Shown here piece by piece: positions 32,724-42,058 of a stretch of DNA of 60,695 nt (within the stretch, counting starts at the first letter, position 1; the number at the start of each line of letters is the position of its first letter). The position numbers and the translations under genes are program-made. Location of the stretch: the NCBI GenBank assembly GCA_020854055.1, contig JADZGD010000034.1, positions 1 through 60,695 of the forward strand, given 5' to 3'. Source of the DNA: Bryobacterales bacterium (GTDB lineage: Bacteria > Acidobacteriota > Terriglobia > Bryobacterales > Bryobacteraceae). Below the pieces are notes generated by a model. It worked only from the letters and a program-made list of their open reading frames with translations, did no database searches and had not been told where the DNA came from.

Positions 32724-34151
32724 TCACTTCCGCAACCCCGCAAGGTCTGAATCCACCCGTACGCCGCCACCGCCGGCGTCGATCGAAGCCGAGAAGCCGT
32801 CATCCAGTACCAGGCTGCCCGAGGTCTTCAGGAAGATCTTCTTGCCCGGCGACTCGTTCACCAGTAGCCGCATTGGGCCCGGTTTGGCGAAGATACAGCC
32901 GGTCATGTTGATCCCGGTGCTGCCCGGATCGGCCAGCGCCTTTTGCGGCGCAAAGACGATTGAGTTGTCGCGGAGCGTGGAGTTGGCGATAGAGATCGAA
33001 TCGATCGGCGTGCGAATTCGCAGTAAGGCGGCCGGCGCGGGATGGAGCACACGAACATTATCCAGCAGAATGTTTTCCTGGCGTGGAATCGCCGCGCCCG
33101 GATAGAACGAACGGCTGTACTGGTTGTTGTCGAAATGGATTGAAAACGCCGTGCGGGCCTTTTCAAGAAAAATGTCGCGAAACACCACGTTGCGCACTCC
33201 GGCGGTGTAGGTGGTGTCGTCCTGCACCACGCCCCACGTAATGCCGTCCAGCACCTGCTGGCCGCTGGTGTGCGTGGGCCGCGTCCGGGACCGGTACAGC
33301 TTGCCGTCGGGCGTCATCTGCACGCGGTACAGCCGCCCGCCGGAGACGACGGTATCCGATTGCTGCACCTCCATCCCTGGCCGCCAGTCAACCCAGGCCC
33401 CGGCCAGAATCCGGCAGAAGTAGCCGGTCTGCCGCGCCGGATTGGCCAGGTCGTGCATGTTCTCAATCACCCCGTCCTCAATCCACCCCAGTTCCGGGTT
33501 GCCCACCGAATAGTCGTGTGCGTTCAGGGCGATGGCGTCGTCGCCGGTTTCAAACGTGCCGTTGCGGATGGTGAACCGCCGCCCCCGGCCCAGATGCACG
33601 CCGTCCTTATCGCCGCGGACCTCCACATCGTTCACCACGATATCCCGGAATGTGCAGATGTGGATGCCGTACTGCAGCCTGCCGAGATCAAGACACCGGA
33701 AACGGTCGATCCGAAGATCTTTCACGTAGAAGAACGCAATCTGGCCATGCAGCCCGTAGACCATCCACTTGCGCGCGTCCACGCCGTTTACGATGACCCG
33801 CAGACCCGACACGCGAATGTGCTCGTTCCAGGTCTTCGTCAGCGCGCCCTTGTTGAGCAGCACGTGGGTAAACGGTTCGGGTTCGGCCACCTTGCGGATG
33901 AACACGTTATTGCCGAACACCAGTGTCGTGTTGCTGCCAAGCAAGACCGTGCCCGCCAGGTTGTACGTTCCCGGCTGGCTGACGGTGATTGTGCCGGTTC
34001 GATCGACCGCGCGTTGTAGGGCGCGGGTATTTTCGGTGCCGGTGGCCTCCGGGGAGAAACCATAATCGGCGGCGTCGTGGGACGGCGCTCCGGCCCCTCC
34101 CGCTAAAATGGAAAACGTGGCTGCTATCAAAAGCAGATGGCGTAGGGTCAT
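32724..34151 (-). CDS. Exported right-handed beta-helix protein, GH28 (polygalacturonase)-like
   Basis: A 475-residue protein with a signal peptide (LLLIAATFSILAGGAGA). Repeated short strands with GIHICTFRDIVVNDVEV and NIRNGTFETGDDAIALN spacing indicate a parallel beta-helix. Two of the GH28 acidic motifs are visible: D183 in GDKDGVHL (the N-T-D-G position) and GDD (203-205). The third family motif (GHG) is replaced by AHDY and no RIK motif is found, so the chemistry may differ. It belongs by position to a three-gene carbohydrase group and is divergent from the 815-residue gene with 70 bp between. Confidence 0.72.
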   Translation of the reverse strand: MTLRHLLLIAATFSILAGGAGAPSHDAADYGFSPEATGTENTRALQRAVDRTGTITVSQPGTYNLAGTVLLGSNTTLVFGNNVFIRKVAEPEPFTHVLLNKGALTKTWNEHIRVSGLRVIVNGVDARKWMVYGLHGQIAFFYVKDLRIDRFRCLDLGRLQYGIHICTFRDIVVNDVEVRGDKDGVHLGRGRRFTIRNGTFETGDDAIALNAHDYSVGNPELGWIEDGVIENMHDLANPARQTGYFCRILAGAWVDWRPGMEVQQSDTVVSGGRLYRVQMTPDGKLYRSRTRPTHTSGQQVLDGITWGVVQDDTTYTAGVRNVVFRDIFLEKARTAFSIHFDNNQYSRSFYPGAAIPRQENILLDNVRVLHPAPAALLRIRTPIDSISIANSTLRDNSIVFAPQKALADPGSTGINMTGCIFAKPGPMRLLVNESPGKKIFLKTSGSLVLDDGFSASIDAGGGGVRVDSDLAGLRK

Positions 34152-34221
34152 GTCCGATCCAAAAGCGCTCGCTTCTTACTGTATCCTGCGGCCGGGTAGG
34201 ATTTGACCAGGAATCGCCGCG

Positions 34222-36669
34222 ATGAATCGTCGAACCTTCCTCCGTTATGGAGCGCCGGCTCTGGCGCTGGCCGCCCGTGGCGAACCTTCCGCGCCCGGCG
34301 CGGCGGTCCAACCCCCTATCCACAAGCCGTGGCCGCGCCCACCGGTCAAGACGCTACGTTTCGACCAGGCGGCGATTCCGACCTTTCAGGAAATGGCGGC
34401 CCTCACGGCAGGTCCGCGAACCAAGCGCTGTTATCTCCAGCAGCCCTGCGATTACAAGATCGTCACCGCCCGCCCGGATCTGAAGTTTCAGGTCTACAAC
34501 GCCACCCGGCCTCAACCGTCACGCGCCGCCCATGCCACCGGCTACGGCTTCGTAATTATGAGGGATGGGGCGCCGGTGTCGTTCAATTTTGAGAACACCG
34601 AACAGCGCTTTGAGGGTGCGCGGCTGCCGCTGTTGACGCAGCGTCTTTCGCAATCCGGCTTCCAATTCGAGCAGGTATCCTTCACCACCACCGGCCCGCG
34701 GGGAAAACCGCTGTTGATGCTCAGGCTCAAAGTCACTCGCCAAAGCAGCCGGTCTCCCCGTCATCTCCAGCTGGGATGGCTCACGGTTCGCGATCTCCAC
34801 CGCAAGTTCTACTCCCACGCAAACGAAGACTATATTGTGTTTGAGCCCTGGGGACCGGCCTGGAACCGGGGACTTAACCTCACCACCGAGGGCAATTGCC
34901 AGCGTAGCGATGACACTCTGTTCGACGTCTTCCGCCACACCACCAACGTATCGGTCCACTCTGCCGCGGCCGTAGCCGGAGCGGCTCTGTTCTTCGATCT
35001 CTCGTTCCGGCAGCAGCCCGATGCCCGGATCGAGTTCCGGGTTCCCTACGAATGCCTTCGTCATCCCGTATCTCCGGACGACGCCGATCTCGATTTCGAC
35101 GAGGCAAAAGCATTCTCCACCACCGGACTGGACCACCTTCTGTCTCTATCGTTTGAGGAGGAATATGACCGCCAGGCCGCGTTGTGGAAACAACGGCTCG
35201 ACACCGCGGCTCGCATCCACGCGCCCGAAAAACTTGTCGAAGATATCTACCAGGTCCTTACCTGCAACAACCTGCAGTTTCTCGGAAGCGCCCGCGGCGT
35301 TGCGTATCTCCGGCCCGGGCAGGGCGGATTCAATAACTTCTCCACCGTCTACGGCTGGGAATCCTCCAACTACCTCCCCGTCATGGAGCGCCAGGGTTTC
35401 CATGCAGAAGTGGGGCGCGTGCTCGACTACTTCCTCACCACGCAGCAGGGACCGAACGGCCCGGAGGGAGACATCAGCACCGCCGAAGGTTGTTTTCGTC
35501 CCCACATACACTGGATGTGTGAAACCGGCGCCATCCTGGGAATCTTCGCAGCCCACGCGCTTATCAGCGGGGATTACCACCGGCTGCGCAAAGATTCCGC
35601 AGCCCTGCTCAAGGCAGCCCGCTGGATACAAGGCCAGCGCGCCCGCACGAAGGACGTCCTTTCCGATGGAACAAAATCGATCCACTACGGACTCATGCCG
35701 GCCGGACGTGCCTCGGATTGGCCCGACTACGCCTACTCCCTGTTCACCGACGCCTACACCTGGTACGGGTTGGACAAACTGGCTCGCGCATTTGAACAAG
35801 CCGGGCTGGCTGATGCCGTCTGGCTTCGGGCCGAATCCGATGATTACCGCCGCTGTATTCAGGCTGCCATGAGACGCCTGCTGGCATCCCCCCAGCCCGA
35901 TACCTCGAGCGAGCCGCGGCAGCGCGAAGAAAAACCGGTCCTCATGTCGCAGATCCCGCTTCTGGAAACCGGCCTTGTCCCATCCGCCTGCGATCTGGTG
36001 CCGCGCATCGAAGCGGCGCTTCGCGCCTCCGGTGGAATGAGTGACCTGTTTGCGCAGCGCATGCCGCAAATGGAAGACGACCAGCTATTGAGGCTCCAGG
36101 AAAAATCGGCCGGCGGCGAGATCGATCTCTACTATGTAAATCTGGCCGAAAAGGTCTGGCACCGTGTCTGGCTCGAGCGCGGCGAAAGGTTGAAGGCCCT
36201 GCGCTACTTTTATATGACCCTGGCCTATTCCACCTCACGTGACCTCCATCTGGCCAGCGAGCGCTTCTCGCCCCAACTGGTCTGGCTTCTGCCATGGCAG
36301 CCGAATGCCAGCGGCAACGGCCGCATTCTCGAGATGATGTTGAACACCCTCTACCTGGAAGACGGTGATTCGGCCCATCTTCTCGCTGGCGTGCCCGATG
36401 CCTGGTTCGCCGCCGCTCAACCGCTCGGCGTGGAGCGGCTTCACACGCCGTTCGGGCAGTTTTCGTTCATGGTGAAGCCCGCGCAGGCAAGCGGGCATTA
36501 CGAACTCTCCTATCAATCGTCAAGGGACATTCCAAAACGATTTCTGGTCTCTCTGCCTGATCGCGGCCAGCCGCAATCGCGGCGCGTTGTCCGTGTCGAC
36601 ACGCGGGATCTGAGGTCAGCAACGTTTTTGATCGACGCCGCCACCGGCTCGGTTTCGCATCACCGCTGA
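34222..36669 (+). CDS. Tat-exported large protein, six-hairpin glycosidase-like
   Basis: An 815-residue protein with a twin-arginine start (MNRRTFLRYGAPALALAARG). An N-terminal beta-rich part (to about 290) is followed by an apparently all-helical (alpha/alpha)6 region (about 340-680), with GGFNNFSTVYGWESSNYLPVM, EGDISTAEGCFRPHIHWMCETGAI and SDWPDYAYSLFTDAYTW. Then comes a C-terminal beta domain (FGQFSFMVKP). This layout is like GH63, GH78 or GH95-type enzymes, but I cannot place the family. Candidate acids are D/E in EGDISTAEG and the WPDYAYS region. The role is inferred as oligosaccharide hydrolysis outside the cytoplasm. Confidence 0.62.
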   Translation: MNRRTFLRYGAPALALAARGEPSAPGAAVQPPIHKPWPRPPVKTLRFDQAAIPTFQEMAALTAGPRTKRCYLQQPCDYKIVTARPDLKFQVYNATRPQPSRAAHATGYGFVIMRDGAPVSFNFENTEQRFEGARLPLLTQRLSQSGFQFEQVSFTTTGPRGKPLLMLRLKVTRQSSRSPRHLQLGWLTVRDLHRKFYSHANEDYIVFEPWGPAWNRGLNLTTEGNCQRSDDTLFDVFRHTTNVSVHSAAAVAGAALFFDLSFRQQPDARIEFRVPYECLRHPVSPDDADLDFDEAKAFSTTGLDHLLSLSFEEEYDRQAALWKQRLDTAARIHAPEKLVEDIYQVLTCNNLQFLGSARGVAYLRPGQGGFNNFSTVYGWESSNYLPVMERQGFHAEVGRVLDYFLTTQQGPNGPEGDISTAEGCFRPHIHWMCETGAILGIFAAHALISGDYHRLRKDSAALLKAARWIQGQRARTKDVLSDGTKSIHYGLMPAGRASDWPDYAYSLFTDAYTWYGLDKLARAFEQAGLADAVWLRAESDDYRRCIQAAMRRLLASPQPDTSSEPRQREEKPVLMSQIPLLETGLVPSACDLVPRIEAALRASGGMSDLFAQRMPQMEDDQLLRLQEKSAGGEIDLYYVNLAEKVWHRVWLERGERLKALRYFYMTLAYSTSRDLHLASERFSPQLVWLLPWQPNASGNGRILEMMLNTLYLEDGDSAHLLAGVPDAWFAAAQPLGVERLHTPFGQFSFMVKPAQASGHYELSYQSSRDIPKRFLVSLPDRGQPQSRRVVRVDTRDLRSATFLIDAATGSVSHHR

Positions 36670-36712
36670 AACGGTAATGCGGTCGCTAACCAAGTGGGGA
36701 ATTTGGGTAATT

Positions 36713-36725
36713 GAAACCCGGTTTC
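36713..36725. repeat. Short inverted repeat upstream of the melibiase-like gene
   Basis: GAAACC and GGTTTC flank one base in the 157-bp gap before 36827. It may be an operator half; I see no convincing promoter boxes in the gap. Confidence 0.25.
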
Positions 36726-36826
36726 CACCCGGCCGGTACCTCAACATCGAATTCTTAGATGGATGCCGGTGAATCGTTCGATCACCCGGCGCACTCTGCC
36801 GTCCTCTACACTGTCCAAATCAAACC

Positions 36827-39199
36827 ATGAGCAATCGACGGGAATTCCTGAAACAGGCCGGCTCCCTGGCCGCCCTTCCGCTGTCGGCAGCGCCCTCCCT
36901 GGCGGGCGCTGCTCCGGAGTCTGAGCTTCCCTCAGTCGCCTGGCACGCGCCCGGCGAACGCCTCGCCATTCGCTCGGGCGGCGAGGATCTGTTTCTCGGC
37001 CTCTGTCCCGCCATCCGGCGGGATGGCTCCTGGCAGAGCGCCGAGGCGCTCGCGCCCGCTTCCGCGTGGCGTCCTCACACAGACCTCGCCGGGCGTGGCG
37101 CCGCCGCCACCCTCGCCTGTAAGCTTGGTGATCTCACTGCGGAACTGCTTCTAGTCAACTACGAAGGCGGGCAACTCGGCTGCCGCCTCAGCGTTACCAA
37201 CCCTGGCTCCACCCCCGTCACACTCGGCCAACTCTCGCCGCTCATGTCCCATCCGCGCGACGGTTTCATCCGGCTGGGCGGCGACCCCGGTGAATGGCGA
37301 GTCTATCTTGACAGCGGGGCCTGCGGCGGCAAGTGCGCCTCCTATGCCCTCACCGAAAACGACGGTAGCAATGCCGGCGCCGTAACCGTCCTGTGGTCGC
37401 CTTCCGCCGGACGCGCTGTCGCCGTGGCGCAGGTGGAAGTTGAGCGTTCGCTCACCGAAGTCGTCCACGAATTTGGGGAAAAGGGCTTCCTCACCCACCA
37501 GTACCGCTGGACCCACTCGAAAACCCCGCGCCTCCGAATCCAGCAGGACGCAACCGGATACCGTCTCGATCCCTCCGAGACCTTCACTCTTGATCAGTGC
37601 CTCCTGGTCTTCGACTCGGATCCCTTCCGCGCCCTGACCCGTTTGGCGGATGCCATGGCTGCCTTCAACCATGTTCGAAAATTCACGAATAGCGATGCGT
37701 GGATCGGATGGATGACCTGGTATAACCAGGAATCCCATCTCCGCGGCGGCTTCGGCGCCACCGGAGACACCTGTGCCTCCTACGAAGTCACCATGGAACA
37801 GAGCCGCTTCCTGGTGGAAAGCGGCCTGGCCAACTACGGCCTGCGCGACATCGCCATCGACGACGGCTATCAGAAGCGCGTCCACCTCGGTGACTGGCTC
37901 GAATCCGTGCCCACCTTTCCCACCGGTATGGAAGGTCTCGCCCGCGACCTGAGCAAGCTTGGCATGAAGCCCGCCGTGTGGATCACGCCCTTCCTTGCTA
38001 CCGCGGACTCCGCCGTCTACCGCGACCACCCGGACTGGTTCGTGCGCCATGGCTTCGACTGGTACCACGCCGGCCCGCCGGTCAAAGCCTACGAGTTCGA
38101 CCCTACCGCGCCCGGCGCGATCGACTGGCTTCTCGGCATCTTCCGTACCTTCTCCAAGTGGGGCTACCATGCCTTCAAGAACGACTTCTCCGGCGGCCTC
38201 ATCTCCAGCCACGGCAAGCAGTATCACAATCGCAAGCAGACCGGCCTCATGCGCTGGCGCTGGACCTGGCGCAGGATCAAGGAGGCGCTCGGTGGCGATG
38301 GAGCCTGCTCCCTGCAACTCTGCGGAGCCAACAATCTCGGCGCAATCGGCATTGTCGATTCGGTCCGCACCGGTAGCGACATCGGCTCCGGAGTCCGCGA
38401 CGCGCAGTGGAAGACCATCCGCGAAGACACCGCCACAACCGCAATCAATCGGTGGTGGCAGAACAAGCGCTTCTTTATTTGCGACGCCGACAATCTTCAG
38501 GTCGCCGAGTACAAGAACTATCGCCTCTATCTTGATACGGTCGACTATGAATACAAAATGGCGCGCTCCTGGGATGAAGCCCGCGTCCGCGCCGCCCTGG
38601 TCGTCGCCACCGGGGGTAACATCATTCTTGGCGATCGCCTCACGCTGCTCGAGCCGGAGCGCGTCGACATTATCCGTACGGCGCTGCCGCTTTACGGCGA
38701 GAGCGCCATCTCGCTCGACATGTTTGACGAGACCATCCCCTCGCTCTGGTGGCATCACGTCGTCAAACCTTGGGGCAGTTGGGAGGTGCTCAGCGTGGTC
38801 AACTTCGGCGAGGCCAGCATGGTGAAGGAAGTACCGCTGCGCCGGATGAAAATTCCCCGCGGAGCGACCCTGGCCGCCTGGGAGTTCTGGAGCCGGACCC
38901 GGCACGAAGATGTCAAAGACGACATCCTGCGCGTGGCGGTGAAGCCGCACTCCATTAAGACCTTCCGCCTCACGCCGGTCCGGCCCGATCAGCCCACGCT
39001 TGTCGGAACCTCGTTCCACATCGTGATGGGAGCGATGGAGGTTGCCGAACACGCCCGCGATGCCGGCGCGCTTCGTCTCCGCATCACACGCCCGGGCAGT
39101 GAAAAGGGAGTCTGCGCTTTCTGGAGTCCCAAACAAAACGGGATCGTGACGCTTCCCGTCGAAGCCGGTCCGGAGGGAGCCATCCTCACCATCTCGTAA
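36827..39199 (+). CDS. Tat-exported melibiase-type (clan D, GH27/GH36-like) glycosidase
   Basis: A 790-residue protein with a strong Tat signal (NRREFLKQAG). The N-terminal beta-supersandwich (to about 280) is followed by a TIM barrel with AWIGWMTWYNQ, IAIDDGYQKRVHLGDW, GMKPAVWITPFL, and the nucleophile region HAFKNDFSGG (K451, D453). The probable acid/base is D518 in GSDIGSG. These are the K-x-D and S-D-x-G patterns of alpha-galactosidases and relatives. The C-terminal beta domain includes SIKTFRLTPV. Natural substrates could be alpha-galactosides or related glycans. It ends 20 bp from the convergent HD protein gene. Confidence 0.83.
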   Translation: MSNRREFLKQAGSLAALPLSAAPSLAGAAPESELPSVAWHAPGERLAIRSGGEDLFLGLCPAIRRDGSWQSAEALAPASAWRPHTDLAGRGAAATLACKLGDLTAELLLVNYEGGQLGCRLSVTNPGSTPVTLGQLSPLMSHPRDGFIRLGGDPGEWRVYLDSGACGGKCASYALTENDGSNAGAVTVLWSPSAGRAVAVAQVEVERSLTEVVHEFGEKGFLTHQYRWTHSKTPRLRIQQDATGYRLDPSETFTLDQCLLVFDSDPFRALTRLADAMAAFNHVRKFTNSDAWIGWMTWYNQESHLRGGFGATGDTCASYEVTMEQSRFLVESGLANYGLRDIAIDDGYQKRVHLGDWLESVPTFPTGMEGLARDLSKLGMKPAVWITPFLATADSAVYRDHPDWFVRHGFDWYHAGPPVKAYEFDPTAPGAIDWLLGIFRTFSKWGYHAFKNDFSGGLISSHGKQYHNRKQTGLMRWRWTWRRIKEALGGDGACSLQLCGANNLGAIGIVDSVRTGSDIGSGVRDAQWKTIREDTATTAINRWWQNKRFFICDADNLQVAEYKNYRLYLDTVDYEYKMARSWDEARVRAALVVATGGNIILGDRLTLLEPERVDIIRTALPLYGESAISLDMFDETIPSLWWHHVVKPWGSWEVLSVVNFGEASMVKEVPLRRMKIPRGATLAAWEFWSRTRHEDVKDDILRVAVKPHSIKTFRLTPVRPDQPTLVGTSFHIVMGAMEVAEHARDAGALRLRITRPGSEKGVCAFWSPKQNGIVTLPVEAGPEGAILTIS

Positions 39200-39219
39200 A
39201 TGAATCTACGCCTCTCCGG

Positions 39220-39798
39220 TTAGCCGGCTGCCTTGCCGATCTCGCCTTTCCGGCTGTAGGCCCGCTGAAATTCGGCTGCGATGTGAGGATCGAGGTCCGT
39301 ATAGGATTCCACCACGCTGCGGGCCCACTCGAAGTAGGTCCGGCGGCGCTCCTGGCTCCAGCCGGCCGGCGGTTTACTCAGGATGCTGTGCAGATTGGCG
39401 GTCTTGTCCGCGGTTCCAAGGATCTGCGCGCGTCGGGATCGGGTGTGTGCGTTCACCACCTGCAGATGTTTCCGGACGTGGCTTTCCAGTGTCTTGTCGT
39501 CGGTGACTTCGCTAACCAGGGAGGCGACATCCTCCCCAAATTCCCCGGCCAACTCCTGGCGGCTCACCTGTGCATCTTCGATCGTGTCGTGAAGAAACGC
39601 CGCCATGATGAGGTTCGCATCGGGCGCGCTGATGGCGCCGGCCACCAGCCTGGCAACTTCAATCAGGTGATTGATGTAGGGCTCATGATCTTCGTTTTTC
39701 CGGCGCTGTGCCGAGTGTTTCTGCGCGGCGAAATCGGCCGCTCGGAGAATCTCCCTCACCTCTGCTGCCGAATACCCCTGCTGGATCGTTTCTATCAT
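39220..39798 (-). CDS. Stand-alone HD hydrolase, MESH1-like (p)ppGpp hydrolase
   Basis: A 192-residue protein that matches the hydrolase half of RelA/SpoT alone. It shows AADFAAQKHSAQRRKNE (H28), PYINHLIEVARL (H44), AAFLHDTIEDA (H70-D71, E74-D75), VSEVTDDKTL and the ADKTANL strand. MESH1-type small alarmone hydrolases remove the 3-prime pyrophosphate of (p)ppGpp or hydrolyse NADPH. It has no synthetase domain. It lies 41 bp beyond the last exopolysaccharide gene on the same strand and might share its transcript. Confidence 0.82.
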   Translation of the reverse strand: MIETIQQGYSAAEVREILRAADFAAQKHSAQRRKNEDHEPYINHLIEVARLVAGAISAPDANLIMAAFLHDTIEDAQVSRQELAGEFGEDVASLVSEVTDDKTLESHVRKHLQVVNAHTRSRRAQILGTADKTANLHSILSKPPAGWSQERRRTYFEWARSVVESYTDLDPHIAAEFQRAYSRKGEIGKAAG

Positions 39799-39839
39799 CT
39801 TGTATTCACGATATGACGATTCCGTTGCCGGGCGGATCC

Positions 39840-40889
39840 CTAGCGCGTTTTCAGCAGCACGGCCGCATCCATTGCAACGCCGCCGGCGCCGCCTGGTGTC
39901 GTCTCAGAACTCGGCGTGGCAGCGCTTTCCGCCGCCGCGGCCGTGGTAGCCTCCCACATTTCGGGATGATTGGCCAGGTAATCATCGTAGGCCGCCTGTC
40001 GCCATGGATACCAACTGACGGCATGTGGGCCTAGCGCGCGAACAGCCCCGTTCCAATCTTTCATCTCGGAAAAGCTGGGCCAGCGGCCGGCCTCGCCGCA
40101 ATTGGCGCAGCGGAATGCCTGCATATCCACGATCGGCTGCGCCTGCATCCGTGCAGTGACGTAACTGATCTCACGCTGCAGGATCTCGCGCGACTCTGCA
40201 CGGTGATAGCCCTCGTGATCGAACGGATAGGACCATATGCCGACATAATCGGCCACTCCGGTGGCATCGGCATACTTGTCGGCGATACACGGCGTCTGCG
40301 CCCGCAGCCAGCCGCCCGGAGCCCACGCGCCGGGTTGCCCGATATCGTGGAAGATCGCGGCCTCGGGCCAGATATCGCGAATTGCCGATCGCAGACTCCG
40401 AAGCTCAGCCGCGCTGAGTGCCCCACAGATGTTGGTGCTGCCGGAAAAAGGATTCACCCAATACGGCTCGTTATACACGAACACCGCCTTCACCACGTTC
40501 GCGCGCGAGGCCGCGTACTTTAGGAAGTCCACCCCGGCCGGGGTAATCGACCAACCCGCCGGCGACAGGCTGTATGGCGGAGGATAGAGGCCGGCAATCA
40601 ACTTCAGCCCGTTGGCTTCGGCCGCGTCGAACGTCGCTTTCCAACTGTCCCGCCGCGTGCTCAGGGCGGTTACCACGAACTGATAGCCAAGCTGGTGCAG
40701 ATCCGCGTAATCGGAAGGGTTGGCCCAGTGCGTTCCTGTTTCCACCACCGCGGCCGGAACGGTGGGCTCGCTGGCCAGTACGGTCATTACGGGCACGGTT
40801 TTGCGCTCCGCGTACCGCAGCGCAAGAAACACCACGCACCCTGCCAGTACAAGTACGGCTGCCTGAAAGCGGCGCTTGTTTATACCCAT
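39840..40889 (-). CDS. Membrane-anchored glycosidase-like TIM-barrel protein
   Basis: A 349-residue protein with one N-terminal membrane segment (VLVLAGCVVFLALRYA) and a periplasmic domain that looks like a clan A glycosidase barrel. Marks are GYQFVVTALST, NGLKLIAGLYPPPY, VKAVFVYNEPYWV (a candidate acid/base Glu in NEP) and YVGIWSYPFDHEGYH; the C-terminal 35 residues are Ala/Ser/Thr-rich. I cannot assign a GH family. As the last gene of the exopolysaccharide operon (14 bp after the GT4 gene) it may trim or release the polymer. Confidence 0.55.
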   Translation of the reverse strand: MGINKRRFQAAVLVLAGCVVFLALRYAERKTVPVMTVLASEPTVPAAVVETGTHWANPSDYADLHQLGYQFVVTALSTRRDSWKATFDAAEANGLKLIAGLYPPPYSLSPAGWSITPAGVDFLKYAASRANVVKAVFVYNEPYWVNPFSGSTNICGALSAAELRSLRSAIRDIWPEAAIFHDIGQPGAWAPGGWLRAQTPCIADKYADATGVADYVGIWSYPFDHEGYHRAESREILQREISYVTARMQAQPIVDMQAFRCANCGEAGRWPSFSEMKDWNGAVRALGPHAVSWYPWRQAAYDDYLANHPEMWEATTAAAAESAATPSSETTPGGAGGVAMDAAVLLKTR

Positions 40890-40903
40890 CGGAAGCTCCC
40901 CGC

Positions 40904-42058
40904 TCAGGCCGTCTGTAAACCGGCGGAATTCGGCCGGCCTGACACTGCCGCGTCGTAGGCGCGCAGGTTTTCTTCCACCATCCGTGGTTCGGTGAAGTCG
41001 GTCTCGGCCGTGTGCCGGGCCTCGCGAGCCAACTCCGCGGCAAACCCGCTATCGCCAAGCACCCGGCACAACGCTTCCGCCAGCGCTGCGGGGTTGGCGG
41101 GCTCCACCAGTAATCCGTTGCTGCCATCGTGGATCATTTCGCGATTACCCCAGATGTCGCTCGCGACAATGGGGCGCGCGGCTGCCATTGCTTCCATCAG
41201 TGAGATGGAGAGTCCCTCCCAAAGCGAAGGGTGCACAAAGATGTCCATGGCAGTTAGCAACGCTGAGACGTCTCGCCGGAATCCCAGGAATGTGATGTGC
41301 CTGGAAACGCCGAGCGCCTCGGCCTCGGCCCGGAGGCCGGCTTCAAGAGGCCCTTCGCCGGCAATCACCAGCCGTGCCTGTGGAAAGCGCGCCGCCACCA
41401 TCTGCATCGCCCGTATGGCGTAGATGAACCCCTTCTGCTCGGCCAGCCGCCCGGCCGAGCCGATGATGAGCTCGCCATTCGCGAATCCGAACTGGCGCCG
41501 GGCTTGGGCCCGTGAGACGCCCTGGAACTTATCGATGTCAATACCGTTGAGCACGGTGCGAATCGCATCGGCCCGTTTGATTCCAAGCTCAATCGCGGTC
41601 TGCCGGTGTTGCTCGCCGACCGTAATCAGAAGGTCGGCACAGCGCCCTGCCAGGCGTTCCAGGAAGGCGTAAACGCGTAACACGGCGGGATTGGTGAACT
41701 GGTGAAACGCGAAGCCGTGTACGTGGTGGACAATGTGCGGTACCCCGGCCAGCCGCGCCGCCAGGCGTCCCAGAAAGCCTCCCTTTGAGGTGTGCGTAGC
41801 CACAAAATCGAAACGGCGCCGCAAGCAGATCCACCAGAGATAGAGGAACGGAACCACATCCAACGGATTAATTGGCCGTAGCCACAGCGGCGGCCGCACC
41901 GCCTTGGCCCCGGCCGCCTCAAAGTGAGCGATCGTTTCGCCGTCCAGCGTGGCTACCCAAACCTCATCGCCGCGGGCAATCATGGCGCGGGTGATGGCCA
42001 GTACAACTACCGAGCCGCCGCCCCATGCGCCGCCGCCCAATACCTGTAATGCCTTCAC
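40904..42058 (-). CDS. Glycosyltransferase family 4-type (GT-B) enzyme
   Basis: A 384-residue retaining GT-B glycosyltransferase. The N-terminal GGGAWGGGSVVVLAITRAM and HTSKGGFLGRLAARLAGVPHIVHHVHGFAFH fit the acceptor domain. The donor domain has IGSAGRLAEQKGFIYAIRAM, LVIAGEGPLEAGL, FLGFRRDVSALL and DIFVHPSLWEGLSISLMEAMA (E-x7-E). It starts with GTG in a GTGA overlap with the DegT gene. It is the only clear GT-B transferase of the operon, so either the repeat unit is small or other transferases lie elsewhere. It would add a sugar to the lipid-linked unit on the cytoplasmic face. Confidence 0.92.
   Translation of the reverse strand: MKALQVLGGGAWGGGSVVVLAITRAMIARGDEVWVATLDGETIAHFEAAGAKAVRPPLWLRPINPLDVVPFLYLWWICLRRRFDFVATHTSKGGFLGRLAARLAGVPHIVHHVHGFAFHQFTNPAVLRVYAFLERLAGRCADLLITVGEQHRQTAIELGIKRADAIRTVLNGIDIDKFQGVSRAQARRQFGFANGELIIGSAGRLAEQKGFIYAIRAMQMVAARFPQARLVIAGEGPLEAGLRAEAEALGVSRHITFLGFRRDVSALLTAMDIFVHPSLWEGLSISLMEAMAAARPIVASDIWGNREMIHDGSNGLLVEPANPAALAEALCRVLGDSGFAAELAREARHTAETDFTEPRMVEENLRAYDAAVSGRPNSAGLQTA

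Noticed and set aside
37151..39136. A 661-codon open frame antisense to the melibiase-like gene
   Set aside because: Low-complexity Gly/Ala/Val/Glu translation without domain, on the opposite strand of a clear glycosidase with both catalytic regions.
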